64,000 nucleotides of DNA from the NCBI GenBank assembly GCA_037157565.1, contig JAZHRO010000012.1, forward strand, positions 58,705,501 through 58,769,500, written 5' to 3'. The notes beneath the pieces were generated by a model. That model was not told the origin of the DNA and searched no databases. It saw only the letters and a program-made list of their open reading frames with translations. Below are positions 1 through 10,797 of the stretch, piece by piece. Made by a program: the position numbers and the translations under genes. The DNA is from Thalassia testudinum. Lineage: Eukaryota; Streptophyta; Magnoliopsida; Alismatales; Hydrocharitaceae. The stretch's first letter is position 1, and every line of letters begins with the position of its first letter.

Positions 1-1096
1 ATTAGTAAGAAACTAAGGAATTGACCTAAGTTCTAGACCTCATTTAGGAAAAGAAATGAAAAGTGCATAGTGAGATTAGTAAGAACGCAAACCTTAGGCC
101 TTTTGGGATAGACTCTTAGTACCCATTAAGATCTGGACATTCCTCAAGAGGTTGAGGGAAATGAAAAGCTTAAGCATTAGATGCAAGGCTTAGGGAGTAT
201 TTGGCCTCATTAACTGACTTTTGGTTTACGGGACTTAGTAACCTAAGCACCCTAATCTCACACACAGCCTGGTTCAGTAAGCGTAAAAATCAAAATCACG
301 CAGAAGCATCGCAAAATTCTGAAAATAACACCTAGAATAGGAGCGGCCGATCAACACAAGTTGATTTGGACGAATTCCCAGCACAGAGAGGTGGGAAATC
401 CCCCTCGAAGATGTGTAACAAAATATCATCTCCTCAGTGCTTATCTCTTAGGATATTTACATATCCTACTGGGGGCATGTAAGCACTCTGCTGGTTCAGA
501 TTCCATGGATGGCATTATCACGAAGTGTCAATTGCCAGGGTCTGGATTCGGCCACGGAACACCATGGATGGGATTATCTTGAAATCTCAATAGCCAGGGT
601 TCTGGGGGTTGCCATGGGCGGTGCTATCCCGAAGCATCGATTGCCAGGAACCTTTGAGGATTGATGATGGGAACAAGGAATCTGATACAGACCGTGTTGA
701 AAAGCCAATCCTAAGCTAGAATTAAAAAGAAAAAGAGAGAGAAAACTCTCCAAACAGAAAAATCTTCTATCTCTCTCTCTTACAAAACGCACTGCGAACT
801 GAGCCAGGGCTAAAATCATTTCAAGCACGGGTGGTTTAACCACAAAGTCCAATAGACCTTAGGTTAGTTCTTGTAGGCCTTAAAAACCTATGCTAAGGAC
901 TGAGGCTGAGGGTAGACAGATCTGGATCTTGGTTGGTACTAGAGTACCTTTTAGGCCTATGATCAGCATTCTGACCTAATCTAGGTTCAAATGAAAAAAG
1001 CACTTATCTGAAACTATTAAGAACTGCATGGTCTAGAACAAAGGTTAAAACCTTAAGTTTTTGCTAAGGGACTAGCAAAAGCTAGGCATGGGGGTA
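1..1096. other. Non-coding flank left of the first LTR-like unit
   Basis: No convincing gene is visible. The short ORFs match no family I recognise. The only structure seen is a three-copy degenerate repeat, listed separately. The sequence gives no clear sign of whether it belongs to an older transposon. Confidence 0.5.
503..655. repeat. Three-copy degenerate tandem repeat (50-59 bp)
   Basis: Three successive units start with CCATGG at 503, 562 and 612. Each continues through an ATTATC/CTATC-like core to a TTGCCAGG or TAGCCAGG end. Spacing is uneven (59 then 50 bp), so this is an old, diverged array. Confidence 0.55.
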
Positions 1097-4000
1097 TGAT
1101 GAGAGCCTCATCATGAACCTTAACTAGCACAATCTAACCTAGATATGCAAGAAAAAGCTCCTACATAACTCAAAGAAAGGCTTAACTCAGAGAATTCTGA
1201 GTTTAAGAAGAAAACAAGTCATAAGGGGTAAAAATGCAATTTCACCAACACAATCTGCAAACAGGGTAACTCAGGATCCAAACATAGGTCAAACTAACCT
1301 AATAAGAAGGAAACTGGGATGATCTGATCCAACAAGGGCTACAGCAACTCCAGGGAATTAAACGATATTCTGTAACCCTAAAACAAACCTACTTCAATTC
1401 ACAAGGTTCGAGGTAGGGTAAAAATCAACTAAACCATCTAAAATTCATAGAAAAATAATCTCTAGGGTTTAGAACCTTCAATTTGACCTTAGAAACCCAT
1501 TTTGACCTACATTGAGAACCATGCCCAATTAACAATTTAATTTGGGTTTTTACGTAATTGGCCGGTCAAATAAGGTCTGACCTAAAAACAAAATTCACCA
1601 TTAAAATCCTTAGGTCCAATTTAGTCATGCATAAAAACTTAAGCCTAAGAAGAGACCTTCTTGTCCGACTTTGCAACTTGGTCCTCATCAATTACTTTTT
1701 GGCCCTCAACTTTCGAAACCCTTGCATTTTGGCCCCTAATTTTCTCGTCGTTCTTTGCATTTTGGTCCTTCCTGCAAGTCTCTGCGCAGCGCCATGCTCC
1801 GACGACTTTGCGCGGAGCATGGCGCCGCGCAGGGTGAGGGGGATGTCCTGCAAATTGAACCCGGTGTTCCCTGCGACGTCTGCTGTCGCAGGGACACCGC
1901 CATGCCACCTGACGACGCCCACACCTTCCGTGCGAATGCACGGAAGGTATGGGTCACAACTCCGGCCACTCTCCGGCGAGGGAGGCACGTCGCCTCTCTG
2001 CGCCCACCCCTCCGCCACCGCCTTTATAAAGACCAACGTCGCAGCCGGTTCTCCCAACTTGGTCTTGATGGAGAAAACCCCAACCCTTCCTCTCTCCCCA
2101 CTCCGACAGGAACCCACCAGCTCTGACGACTCCTCCTCCTCCTTCTCGTCGCTCTGCTGCAATACCAGCAACAGAGTCACCTTCGCCTGATCTCCCCGCG
2201 TCACGCCGTACCAAGCACGTGCCTCCCTACCCTCTTCCTCGTCGCCGCTCTCTCCCTCTGGGTACTTCTTCTCCGGCGACAATTGGTACAACTGTCGCCC
2301 TGCTCCGGCCCCCTTCGTCCCCGTAGGTAGGTTACTGTTATTTCCCTTCGTCCCCTCTTTCTTTTCCCCAACTTATTTTGCTTAATTGCCCTACATTCAC
2401 ACCTGACCACCCTCACCTTCCTCGCCTCCGGCCACTCTCCGGCGAGTTGCCCCCGTCGATCCGCAGCTCCACCCAACTCGCCAACTGTCCCAAAAGCTCC
2501 GCCTCACTTCACCCAACACCCCCCACCCCTCCACTTCCACTCCACACCTCCACAACACTCCCCCGATCAAACCCATTTTTTCAGTGGCAGTCCGACCTAG
2601 GGCTGCCGCCATACACCGCCTCGCGACCCGGCACACCTCGCACTACCTTCGTCGTGCCACAGCGAAGGTCCCCCTGTGGTCTGATTAGGCCGAGAGGCCC
2701 TATTTGTGTCAAACAGATCTTCACCCCCAGCCGCCATTAGCGACAAGGCGAGGAGCTTCCAAGCGAGCTCCAGGCCCTGAAGCATCAGGACTCCAGCCGA
2801 GGCGAATTGGAGGGACTTGGGCGAAGGTAGGCAGCTGGGTTGCGAAGAGAAACGAGGACGCAGCTGCTGAGGCAAGCTCGCATCCTTCCTGCAGGCGCGC
2901 GTGAGAAGGGACAAAATTTAGTCCCACATCGTGAGTTTTCAAACCGTCGCACCACTTTAAATTACTTTTATGTATATGGCTGGTTGCCTCCGAACGCACC
3001 TGGGGTGAGGTCCCTCGCCCATCACCCGCCTCGTCCGCGGATTCATCTCGCGGACCTGGCGGATCCGACCCGACACTACCCTGCACTCCTCGCGCACCAC
3101 CCACGCCGGTGCGCCTGGTCCCGGTTACGAAGCTCGACCCATTAACCCGGCTCTGGGAGAGCTTCCTGTGAGCAGTTTACAGAGAGAGAGACGTGCAGGT
3201 AGAGGGAAGGGATAGGTTTTGCTTTCCCTTGTGTGTAGAGCAGGGCGCGAAGGAGGAAGGTTCAACACTTAGCCGTAGGAAGGAGAAGAAGACGAGCAGA
3301 AGAAGAAGAAATCCTGAAGGAGCCTTGCAGCTGAGCAAGGCAGAAGACCAAGGAAGAAGAAGCAAAAGAAGAAGAAGAAGGCTAACAAAAGAGAGAAAGA
3401 AAAGAAGAAGAAGGCTAACAAAAGAGAGAAAGAAGAGAAGAAGAAGAAGCAGCGAAGGAAGACAAGGAGCACTGTAGCAAACCGCAGTTTAAGTTGTCTG
3501 ATTGCGGTATCAGACGACGGATGAAGCTTCAGAGAAGATAAAGCAAAGAAGAAGAAGAAGAGAAGAAAAGGGCTCCGCAGCTGAAGAGAAAGAAAAGCTC
3601 AGAAGGAAGAAAGAGAAGACTTTGCAGAGGAGCTAAAGAAAAGAGAAGAAAGAAGAACTGAAGAAGAAATGGAAGTCAGCGGCAGAAGAAGAAGAAAAAG
3701 AAAGAAAGAAAGAAGGCTCCGCAGAGAAAGAAAAGAGAGAAAGGCAAAGGAAGAAGAAAAGAGTAGAAGAAAAAAGAAGGAAGAAAGAAGAAAAAGAAGA
3801 AGAACTGAAGAAGAAATAGAAGACAAGCAGAAGAAGAAGAGGAATTGCAGGCAAACAGAGCCAAGGAAGAAGAAGAACCGTAGAGAGGCTCTGCAGCTGA
3901 AGAAAAGAGAAAGAAGAAGAAAGAGAAAAACAAAGGAAGAAAAGAGAAGGAAGAGAAAGAAGAAGAAAAAGCAGAAATATCTCTCTCTCTCTCTCTCTTA

Positions 4001-4130
4001 TTTTTGTAATAAAGAAACTCTATACTTCTAGAATTCCAGTAGCTCCCTGAGTTCGACCTTGGGAAACTATTTCCGAGTAAAAATTTTTTGTATGGTAATG
4101 ACGACCGTAGCTGTTTCATCTTATACTACA
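1097..4130 (+). mobile_element. Long LTR-like retroelement unit, copy A (plus)
   Basis: This roughly 3-kb unit has no coding potential of its own. It is homologous, in reverse complement, to 6272-8902. Matching blocks include: the TGATGAG start with a following CATCATGA (1097-1130) against 8870-8902; a stretch at 1440-1625 against 8345-8560; the block with GTGAGGTCCC and GACCCGAC (2916-3140) against 6890-7060; and the end with GCTCCCTGAGTTCGACC (4041 on) against 6330-6350. A short 'ctccctg.gttcgacc' block followed by TATACT..CA near the 3' end is common in plant Ty3/gypsy LTRs, so LTR identity is inferred. Borders come from homology between copies only; no target duplication or primer-binding site was found. 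It could instead be a truncated element including some internal sequence. Confidence 0.6.
3275..3990 (+). repeat. Long purine-rich (GAA/GAAG-type) tract
   Basis: The plus strand is almost only A and G in two blocks, about 3275-3470 and 3530-3975, separated by about 60 bp of ordinary sequence and followed by a (CT)n run at about 3978-4000. The units are irregular GAAGAA/GAAAGA motifs. The matching part of the inverted copy (about 6600-6710) is a much shorter pyrimidine tract, so the tract has expanded here or shrunk there. Lys/Arg-rich and Phe/Ser-rich ORFs over this tract are composition artefacts. Confidence 0.85.
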
Positions 4131-4191
4131 ACGATTGTATTAAAATAAATATAAAGATGCAAAGTAGCAAAGCGGCTCTGTCGCCCTGCCA

Positions 4192-4903
4192 TGCCATCAG
4201 TGGCTCGCCGACGTGAAGAGGTGGCAATACACGGAACATCAAGCGTGTCCATCAGAGTTCTGGTCAACCTTAGGAGGTGGCTCGCAGGCCTGAAGAGGTG
4301 GCCATACACGAAACGTCGGGCACGTCCATTCGAGTTCTCGCCAACCTTACGAGGTGGCTGGCCGACTTGAAGAGGCAGCAATACACTGAACATTGAGCGC
4401 ATTTGTCCAAGTTCTCACCGACCTTTGGAGGTGGTTCGCTAGCCTGAAGAGACGACCATACACGGAACGTTGGACGCGTCCGTCCAAGTTCTTGCCGACC
4501 TTAGGAGGTGGCTCCCTAGCCTTAAGAGGCGGCAATACATGGAACATCGGGTGCATCCGTCCAAGTTCTCGCCAACCTTAGGAGGTGGCTCGCCAGCCTA
4601 AAGAGGCGACCATACATGGAACGTCGGATGCGTCCGTCCAAGTTCTTGTTGACCTTAAGAGGTGGCTCACCGGCCTGAAGAGGCGACAATACACAGAACA
4701 TCGGGCGCGTCCATCCGAGTTCTTGCCAACCTTAGGAGGTGGCTCGCCAACCTGAAGAGGTGGCCATACATGAAACATCAGACGTGCCCGCCCGAGTTCT
4801 CGCCGACCATACGAGGTGGCTTGCCAGCATGAAGGGGCAGCAATACACGGAACATCAAGCGCATCCGTCCAAGTTCTCGCCGACCTTAGGAGGTGGCTTG
4901 CCT
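4192..4903. repeat. 77-bp minisatellite with alternating dimer units
   Basis: Nine anchor positions repeat with exact 77-bp spacing: 4225, 4302, 4379, 4456, 4533, 4610, 4687, 4764 and 4841. The anchor alternates strictly between CAATAC and CCATAC, so the real higher-order unit is a 154-bp dimer. Each unit also carries GAGGTGGCT and a GTTCT(C/T)GCC-like block. The period is not a multiple of three and no frame stays open, so it is not a protein repeat. The spacing is preserved with no indels although individual bases have diverged by many substitutions. Confidence 0.93.
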
Positions 4904-6271
4904 GGTCGAAATTTCATCCCGAGCATCCTCCGGAGGCGAGTTGCTAGGCAAGATCAAGGGGCAGTCGCCACCCTCTACGGGTGATAGCCATCCGTCGAGA
5001 GGGGTAGGGTCCTGTCCTTACTAGGGCAGGTCGGGCATCTTGCTACCACCGGGGTAGGATATGGGCCTCAAGTGCTGATTCTGGCGGTGATGGGATTGCT
5101 CCTCGCGCGGCAAGGGCTACGCACGTGAGGGATTTTTCACGCCGACCACCCTCGAGAGGTGTTCTTGCCATCGCTGGTACTTAGGGGGACTCCATGGTCT
5201 TTGGTGGCCTTAAGAGGCCACTTTTAGGCACATTGGAGATCCCCTTCTCGACCCTCAACGAGCTCGGATGCATTCGTGAGGGAAGAGCAGGAAGTGAGGA
5301 ATGCTGCAATTGAAGAGTCCAGCTGTGATCTCGGAGTCGCTTGACAGATCAGCCAAGTTAGCCCCTTACTGAATTGCACGGACTTGGCTCCCCTTTCCCT
5401 TCTTCACATGGGCTTCTCAGGTTGCTTCGCCTCAACCTTGGGGGGCTTACGCCAGGTCGCGACTTCTCCACATCCGGTGCTCCTCCTTTAAGGGAGTTAG
5501 CCACATAACGGGAGGTCCTAGCAGCAGGCGTGCACCGATGGCTAGCTGACTGAACCACCTAATTCTACCGTCAACCTGGCCGCCCTAGGTGTGGAAACTG
5601 GGTTGAGGTGCTCGTCTCCATCCGAATTGGTCGAAGGAGGGTCGTTCCCTTTCCCTCTCCCTTTTCCTTGATTGCCAAAGGTTGGTGACCGAAATGGCTG
5701 TCGGGAGGAGAGGGAGGCTTTTTCACCGGAGTGGTGGGTGTGCCACAAGCGTGTCGACCTAGAAAAGGGTAGCTTGGAAGGTCGCCCGACCTGAGCATCT
5801 TAGAGCGTTGCGGGCGTTATCACTGGAAGTTGGTTAAGTGGACTATGAACCCATTTTGGGCATCGCCGCTCCTGGAGGTTGCCTCAGTCTGTGCGCTGAT
5901 GTGCCTGGGATGCCGGTGGAGGAGGCCTTAGACCATCGCAGGTACTGCGGTGGTGACTTCCATCTGGCCCATGGCTAGGGGAGCCTATTTTTTGAAGGGC
6001 TTGGTGCTATCCCGATGGGGGGAGACTCTTGTCGCGATGCTTCGCCAAATTTCGCGAGGAGACTTGGTCGTATCCTTCTTGCCTGGATAAAAGTCGGGAG
6101 GGAGGTACCTGGAAAGAACCGACTCAGAAGGAGGGGCTCGGATGCCTGGGGTGACGTCGACCTGGGGTTACCTTAACCTCTGCGCTGATGTGCTCAGGCA
6201 TCAGGAGGAGAGGACCTCGGGTGGCATGAGCATTGTTAGTCGCTCTGAATTGGATTTTAAAATCAATGTGA
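4904..6271. other. GC-rich non-coding sequence, probable retroelement interior
   Basis: This stretch of about 1.4 kb has the same GC-rich, ORF-poor style as 8903-10235. No gag, protease, reverse transcriptase or integrase motifs were seen in any frame. Because the LTR-like unit at 6272-8902 separates the two GC-rich blocks, they may be one non-autonomous interior split by an insertion; that is inference. ORFs of 60-75 codons here look random. Confidence 0.45.
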
Positions 6272-8902
6272 TGCAGTATAGATTGAAGCAGCGTGAAAAA
6301 CAAATAGAAATTATACTCGAATGGAAGTCCGAGGTCGAACACAGGGAGCAATTAGCAAAATAGTTCTCAAGATTGCAATTCAAGCACAATATAAGTAATG
6401 TATAATGAAACTCCAAACAATAATGATATATAAATGAAAGCAGATATCAAATAGCAAGAAAAGAATGAGGTAAAATGGTGATTTTAATCACCAATTATCC
6501 CTCACAATAATATCAAATATCTCAATAGTACTAATCAATTTAAATCCACATAGGATAAGTGCACAGTGCACTTCTGTTGAATCTCAGACTTCTGCTCAGA
6601 GGTACTGCTTCTTCTTCTTTCTCCTTCTTCAGCTCCTCTTCTCTTCTTCTTCTTTCTCTTCTTTGGCTACTCTTCTCCTCTTCTTCCTTCTCTTCTTGCA
6701 CAAGGGGAAGGGTTTCTTCTTCAAATGGCTAAGTGTCAGCCATTGATCCTCAGAGCAAAACCCCCTGCCCCCACGTGCTCTCTCTCTTTCTCTCTCTAGG
6801 ATTCGCTCTCCCAGAGCCTCGAGCAATCGGATTTGGATCTAAGCATACTCAAGACCAGGGCTACAGGCATGATATCGCAGCCGAGGTGTGAACAAGGTTT
6901 AGACGGGTCGGGTCAATGCCAGGCCCGTAGGGGACAGATCACGGGCGAGGCGAGTGTGAAGGGTGAGCGGGGACCTCACCTCCTGTGTTTAGTTGAGGTG
7001 ATAAGCCCGTAGCATAAAATCAATTTATGCGCCTCTACGCAACTTTCTATGCCCGATGTGGGACTAATCCCACAGGGCTCTTCTACGTGCAACTGCAGTG
7101 GATGATGCATCCAATTGAGGGAGCTGCAGCTGTAGAGATCCTCAATTGAGGACCTGGAAACCTCCCTGGAGACGTTCCGCGTCACCTGGAGGCTTCACCT
7201 GGAACTTGCAATAGCTGGAGAAGGCTTCAAGCTTCGCTCGAAGCTACGTCCATGGCGGTGGAGGAACGAACACCTGAAATCCAAAGTATGGCCTCTCGGC
7301 CCTATTAAATAGGTTCAGGAGCTTCGCCGTAGGGTGTGGAGTGCGTTGGTGGTGGTTGTGTGGTGGATGGTTGTGTGTGGTGGCCGAATGGTGACGAAGA
7401 CGGCCATGCGAAGGTGGGGTGTTTGGGGGTGTGTTTGAAGGAGCAATCAATGAAATAGATAGAGGGCTTTTGCTCCTTGGGTCGAGGTGAAGATGTAGGG
7501 ATGAACAGTGGCCAATTTGGTGGAGCGTAGTGGCCGTGCGAACTCGTTGGAGGTACGCCAGCGAGGTGGAAGGCGGAGGGCATTAGGGCGAGTCGACGTT
7601 TGAATTGAAGTGTGGTTGGTGTGTGAATGAAGTAGAGGAGTTAGGGAACTTATCTAGGTGGTTGGCGGACGAAGGGGAGCAAAGGCGACGTCGGTTGCGG
7701 TGTGGTCGGCGCCGAGGAAGAAGAAGACTCCGATGAGGGTAGGACGGCGAGGATAAAGGAGATAGAAGCGCCCGCTGGTATGGTGCGACGTGGAGGAAGG
7801 CTGGGAAGGAGGATCTGTCGTCGGTATTGCGGTCAGACGAAGGAAGGAGTCGGAGGTGCTCTCCGGATGTCGAGGAGTTTCGGTCGGATGAGGAGAGATG
7901 AAATCAGAGGGGATCCAGTCGAATTCGAGCGTGGGATCTTCGGTTTGATCTGGGGCGTCTTTTATAGGCCTCTGGAGGGTGTTTTGAGCTTGGGAAGCAA
8001 GCTTCCCAACATTGGAAGGTTCGCCGAAGATAGAAGTTGAAATATACCTGAGATTGGGAAGGTTTTAGGGCTTAGGATCTAGCTCAAAAGGAAGGGAATT
8101 CCTTGACGAACTTCTCTTTCAAATCTGAGAGGTGTTAGTCAAGGAATCAAGGAGAATATGCCAAAACAAGCTCGCCGGAGTTGTAGGATTAGGATTTCAT
8201 GGCGGCAAGGACCTATTTGAAGAAAATGATGATAAAGATAGGATCCTTTTTGTAATAAATTCAAAAGCTAAGGGGCCATGTGAAATAAAGAAAATCAAAC
8301 TTGGACCAAAGTGTAAACTAGGTTGAAACAATCTCAGATTGGGCCCAAATTTTGGTACAAACCTAATTTGGACCTAAGGAATCCAATGGTGAAGTTGGAT
8401 TTTGGTTTTGACCTAGTTTGACTGGGTAATTTGCATAATTACCCAAATTAGGGTAAATGTCTATCTGAGACTCTATTTTAGGTCAAGATAGGTTCCAATG
8501 GTCAAATTGAAGGTACCAAACCCTAGAGAATATTTTTCTATGATTTTTAGAGGGTTTAGATAAATTTTATCCTGACCAGAACCTCAGTAGATTAAGCGAG
8601 TCTGTTTTTAGGATTTTAGATGTCCATTAATTCCTATAACGCATGAAAACCCTTTTCTGTCTGTTCTAACCCACTTATTAGGCTCTTAAAATCATTTGAC
8701 CTTTGTTCAACCCTTAAGAAAACCCGTAGTTATTCTATTTTTGTGATAGAATGGTAAATTTGCATAAATAACCCTGTATTATTGTCTTCTTCTCAAATCA
8801 ATGTTTTGTACCCTTAAGACCTTCTAATGGATATGTAGGAGCTTTTATTGACTTAATCAGATCAAACTGAGCTAGTTATGGCTCATGATGGTGTTCCCAT
8901 CA
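6272..8902 (-). mobile_element. Long LTR-like retroelement unit, copy B (minus)
   Basis: This is the reverse-complement relative of 1097-4130. It begins on the plus strand with TGCAGTATAG and ends with CCCATCA. It is about 2.6 kb long, shorter than copy A mainly because its pyrimidine tract at 6600-6710 is small. Its last roughly 550 bp (8345-8902) also match 19045-19539, and the segment before that matches 14600-14771. The 5-bp flanks do not match, so the exact borders or the insertion mechanism remain open. ORFs of up to 112 codons (7702-8040) match no family I recognise and are read as LTR sequence. Confidence 0.6.
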
Positions 8903-10235
8903 AGTGTCATCTCTAGGACTTGGTGACGATGCTCATCAGGTGGGGGAGCCAGGGTGACGTCGCCTATCCGGTGAGGCAGGGTGCTAACTCGCCTGGCCCT
9001 CAGCTTTGCCCGAAAGACCACATCGGCCACCTGCAATTGTCAAGGCCCCTTCCTAGAGTGGTCCTTCAGGTGCTTCGCAGGTCTCCTATCCTTTTGCTCG
9101 ATGGAGCTAGCCTTGGGTAATGGGTCCTTATTCGTGGGTCGACCCCCTTTTAGCACGCCTGCTTGATCCATTCTAGGGGTGCATTCCTTGGGGAACTCCT
9201 TTACGCATCATGGCCCGCAATTGTGTAGCATGGCCTACGATTGCGGCCCCCCAGGGGCTGGCTGCTACCTTAGGAGAGGCAGTTCTTCATTTGTGGAAGG
9301 AACCTTATTTGTAGGCGGGTGAAGGGGTGCACCTATCTGGGAGTACTCTCGCTTTCAGCGGGGCTGTCGTTGCTACTACACTTTTCGGTCGATCCATGGG
9401 AGGAGTTAAGTTGCTCAGTGGTCTCTCGTTGGGTATTCTAGCGCGCGGTCGAGGGCATTGCACCCGTGCTTGCGAACCAATGGCCCGACTTGGGGCACCG
9501 AGGGTTCGTCACCCCATGGGGCCTCCCTCATCAGAGTGTTGAGCCTTGAGCTAACCCAAGCAAGACCAGGTAGGCTCGGTCTTCCGCCGCTCAACTTTCG
9601 ACAGCCCCTTAGGGTTCTCACCAATCCCTAAGTGCTTAGAGAAGCGCTCCCAGGACTTGCTCTTCACACCCTCAGAGGAGCTATCCGACTGGTCGGGCAA
9701 CGGTCTGCACTCGGGCCCTTGCCGGGCAGGTGCCGTTGGAGGGGCTCAAGTGGGAACTCCTCTTGGGATGGCTAAGCGTTAGCTTATCCCAAGGGTGGCT
9801 CTTAAGGGAGTGGTGCATGAGCTGGGGTCCACCGTCCTTCCGCGCTAGGCCTCGGCTGGCTCTCCAAGCGCTTTCAACGGGGGACCTTTATTCTCTCCTC
9901 TACAAGTGGGTAGGCGATACGCGCAAGGGTGTATATCTGAGACCGTCAGATTTGGCTCCTGGTCCCTCTTCATTGGGCCGCACCTCGGGGAAGGGGGGTC
10001 CAGCTTGGGGACCTTAGGCGACAGGCCACGGTTACTAGGGCATAGAGATGCCGTGTCCTGACTGGGCCCCTCTAAGGGGAGGGAAGTTGCAAGTGGGACT
10101 GTGGGTGATTACAATCAAAACAACAGTTCTCGCTCAGGGGGGTCGAGGTAGGGCGTTGGAGGGGCCCTTCCTCCCAGCAATCGGATGCTCTAAAGAGCGA
10201 TGGCTCTTTAGTTGACGCTTCCCACAGACGGTGCC
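8903..10235 (-). mobile_element. Non-coding interior of the minus-strand LTR element
   Basis: This GC-rich sequence lies between copy B and the primer-binding site of the LTR at 10239-10797. In the element's own direction (minus) it is the start of the interior. No gag or pol motif was recognised, although gag would be expected here in an autonomous Ty3/gypsy element. This fits a large non-autonomous derivative (LARD-type). The matching 3' LTR was not found in the window, so the element is truncated or rearranged. Confidence 0.5.
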
Positions 10236-10236
10236 A
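10219..10236 (-). promoter_or_regulatory. Primer-binding site of an LTR retrotransposon
   Basis: On the minus strand this reads TGGCACCGTCTGTGGGAA, two bases inside the LTR end at 10239. It closely resembles the TGGCGCCGTCTGTGGGAA-type sites of plant Ty3/gypsy elements, where a tRNA 3' end primes minus-strand DNA. The site fixes the element's orientation as minus. The tRNA was not identified. Confidence 0.8.
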
Positions 10237-10238
10237 TT

Positions 10239-10797
10239 TGATGAGTTTTGAAAAGACACCAAAAGATTTGTTAGCGTAGGAGGTGCTACTTAGCCATAAA
10301 TCGTCCATCGCATAGGAGGGTAGAGCAGCAATCCACAAGCATACATAGAGGAGAACAAGGGTTTGGTGACCTAATTCCACCACAAGGGGTGTATGTCTAG
10401 GGGGAGGATAGAGCTTCCAACTATGTACTATAATTTTGAGGATACATGGTATTACATGATCTCGCTCCCTCTCTAAGGGAGGAGGCCTGTTCTTCTGAGG
10501 GCCTTCCTCTCTATTTATAATCTTCCCGTAGGGGGGGGGGGGACCCTCACTCAATGGCCCTAGTACCCCTAGTTGCCAGGCTACATGATAGCTGTCATGG
10601 TGTAGGTTGTCAGGCCCATCTTATTGTATCTTTTGTCCATGTTGTACTAAATCTTTTGGCAGGCTGGGTGGGTTCTAGTTGGGATCCAGCTGGTCTGAGG
10701 CGGTTCCACCTGTACACCCTGTGTAGTCGGGCAGCCGGATCCTCTATCAAGTCATGTGTGGAGTTTTGGATTCGAGGGCAATTTTTGCTCCTCATCA
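10239..10797 (-). mobile_element. LTR (5' LTR of a minus-strand Ty3/gypsy-like element)
   Basis: This 559-bp unit starts TGATGAG and ends CTCATCA, a perfect 7-bp terminal inverted repeat with the canonical TG..CA. A primer-binding site lies two bases from its left end on the minus strand, as expected for a 5' LTR. Inside, a minus-strand TATAAATAG at 10511-10519 is a plausible U3 promoter. A run of 13 G residues occurs near 10530-10542. The 160-codon minus ORF across 10072-10554 matches no family I recognise. Confidence 0.82.
10511..10519 (-). promoter_or_regulatory. TATA box in the LTR
   Basis: The minus strand reads TATAAATAG inside the LTR at 10239-10797, in the element's transcription direction and upstream of the primer-binding site. 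This fits a U3 core promoter. The start site is not visible from sequence alone. Confidence 0.55.

Noticed and set aside
1558..2291. Overlapping ORFs of 210 codons (plus) and 199 codons (minus)
   Set aside because: Open on both strands, GC-rich, no domain, and inside the LTR-like copy A; composition explains them.
3669..4119. Lys/Arg/Glu-rich plus ORF and Phe/Ser/Leu-rich minus ORF
   Set aside because: Direct translation of the purine tract and its complement; low complexity with no family.
4192..4903. CRISPR-like array
   Set aside because: Contiguous 77-bp tandem units with no unique spacers, in a plant nuclear context.
6227..8935. TIR transposon with TGAGCAT..ATGCTCA ends
   Set aside because: The 7-bp inverted match exists, but flanks show no duplication and homology to copies A and C places the end at 8902.
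10072..10554. 160-codon minus ORF
   Set aside because: Runs across the LTR, PBS and interior, and has no recognisable domain.
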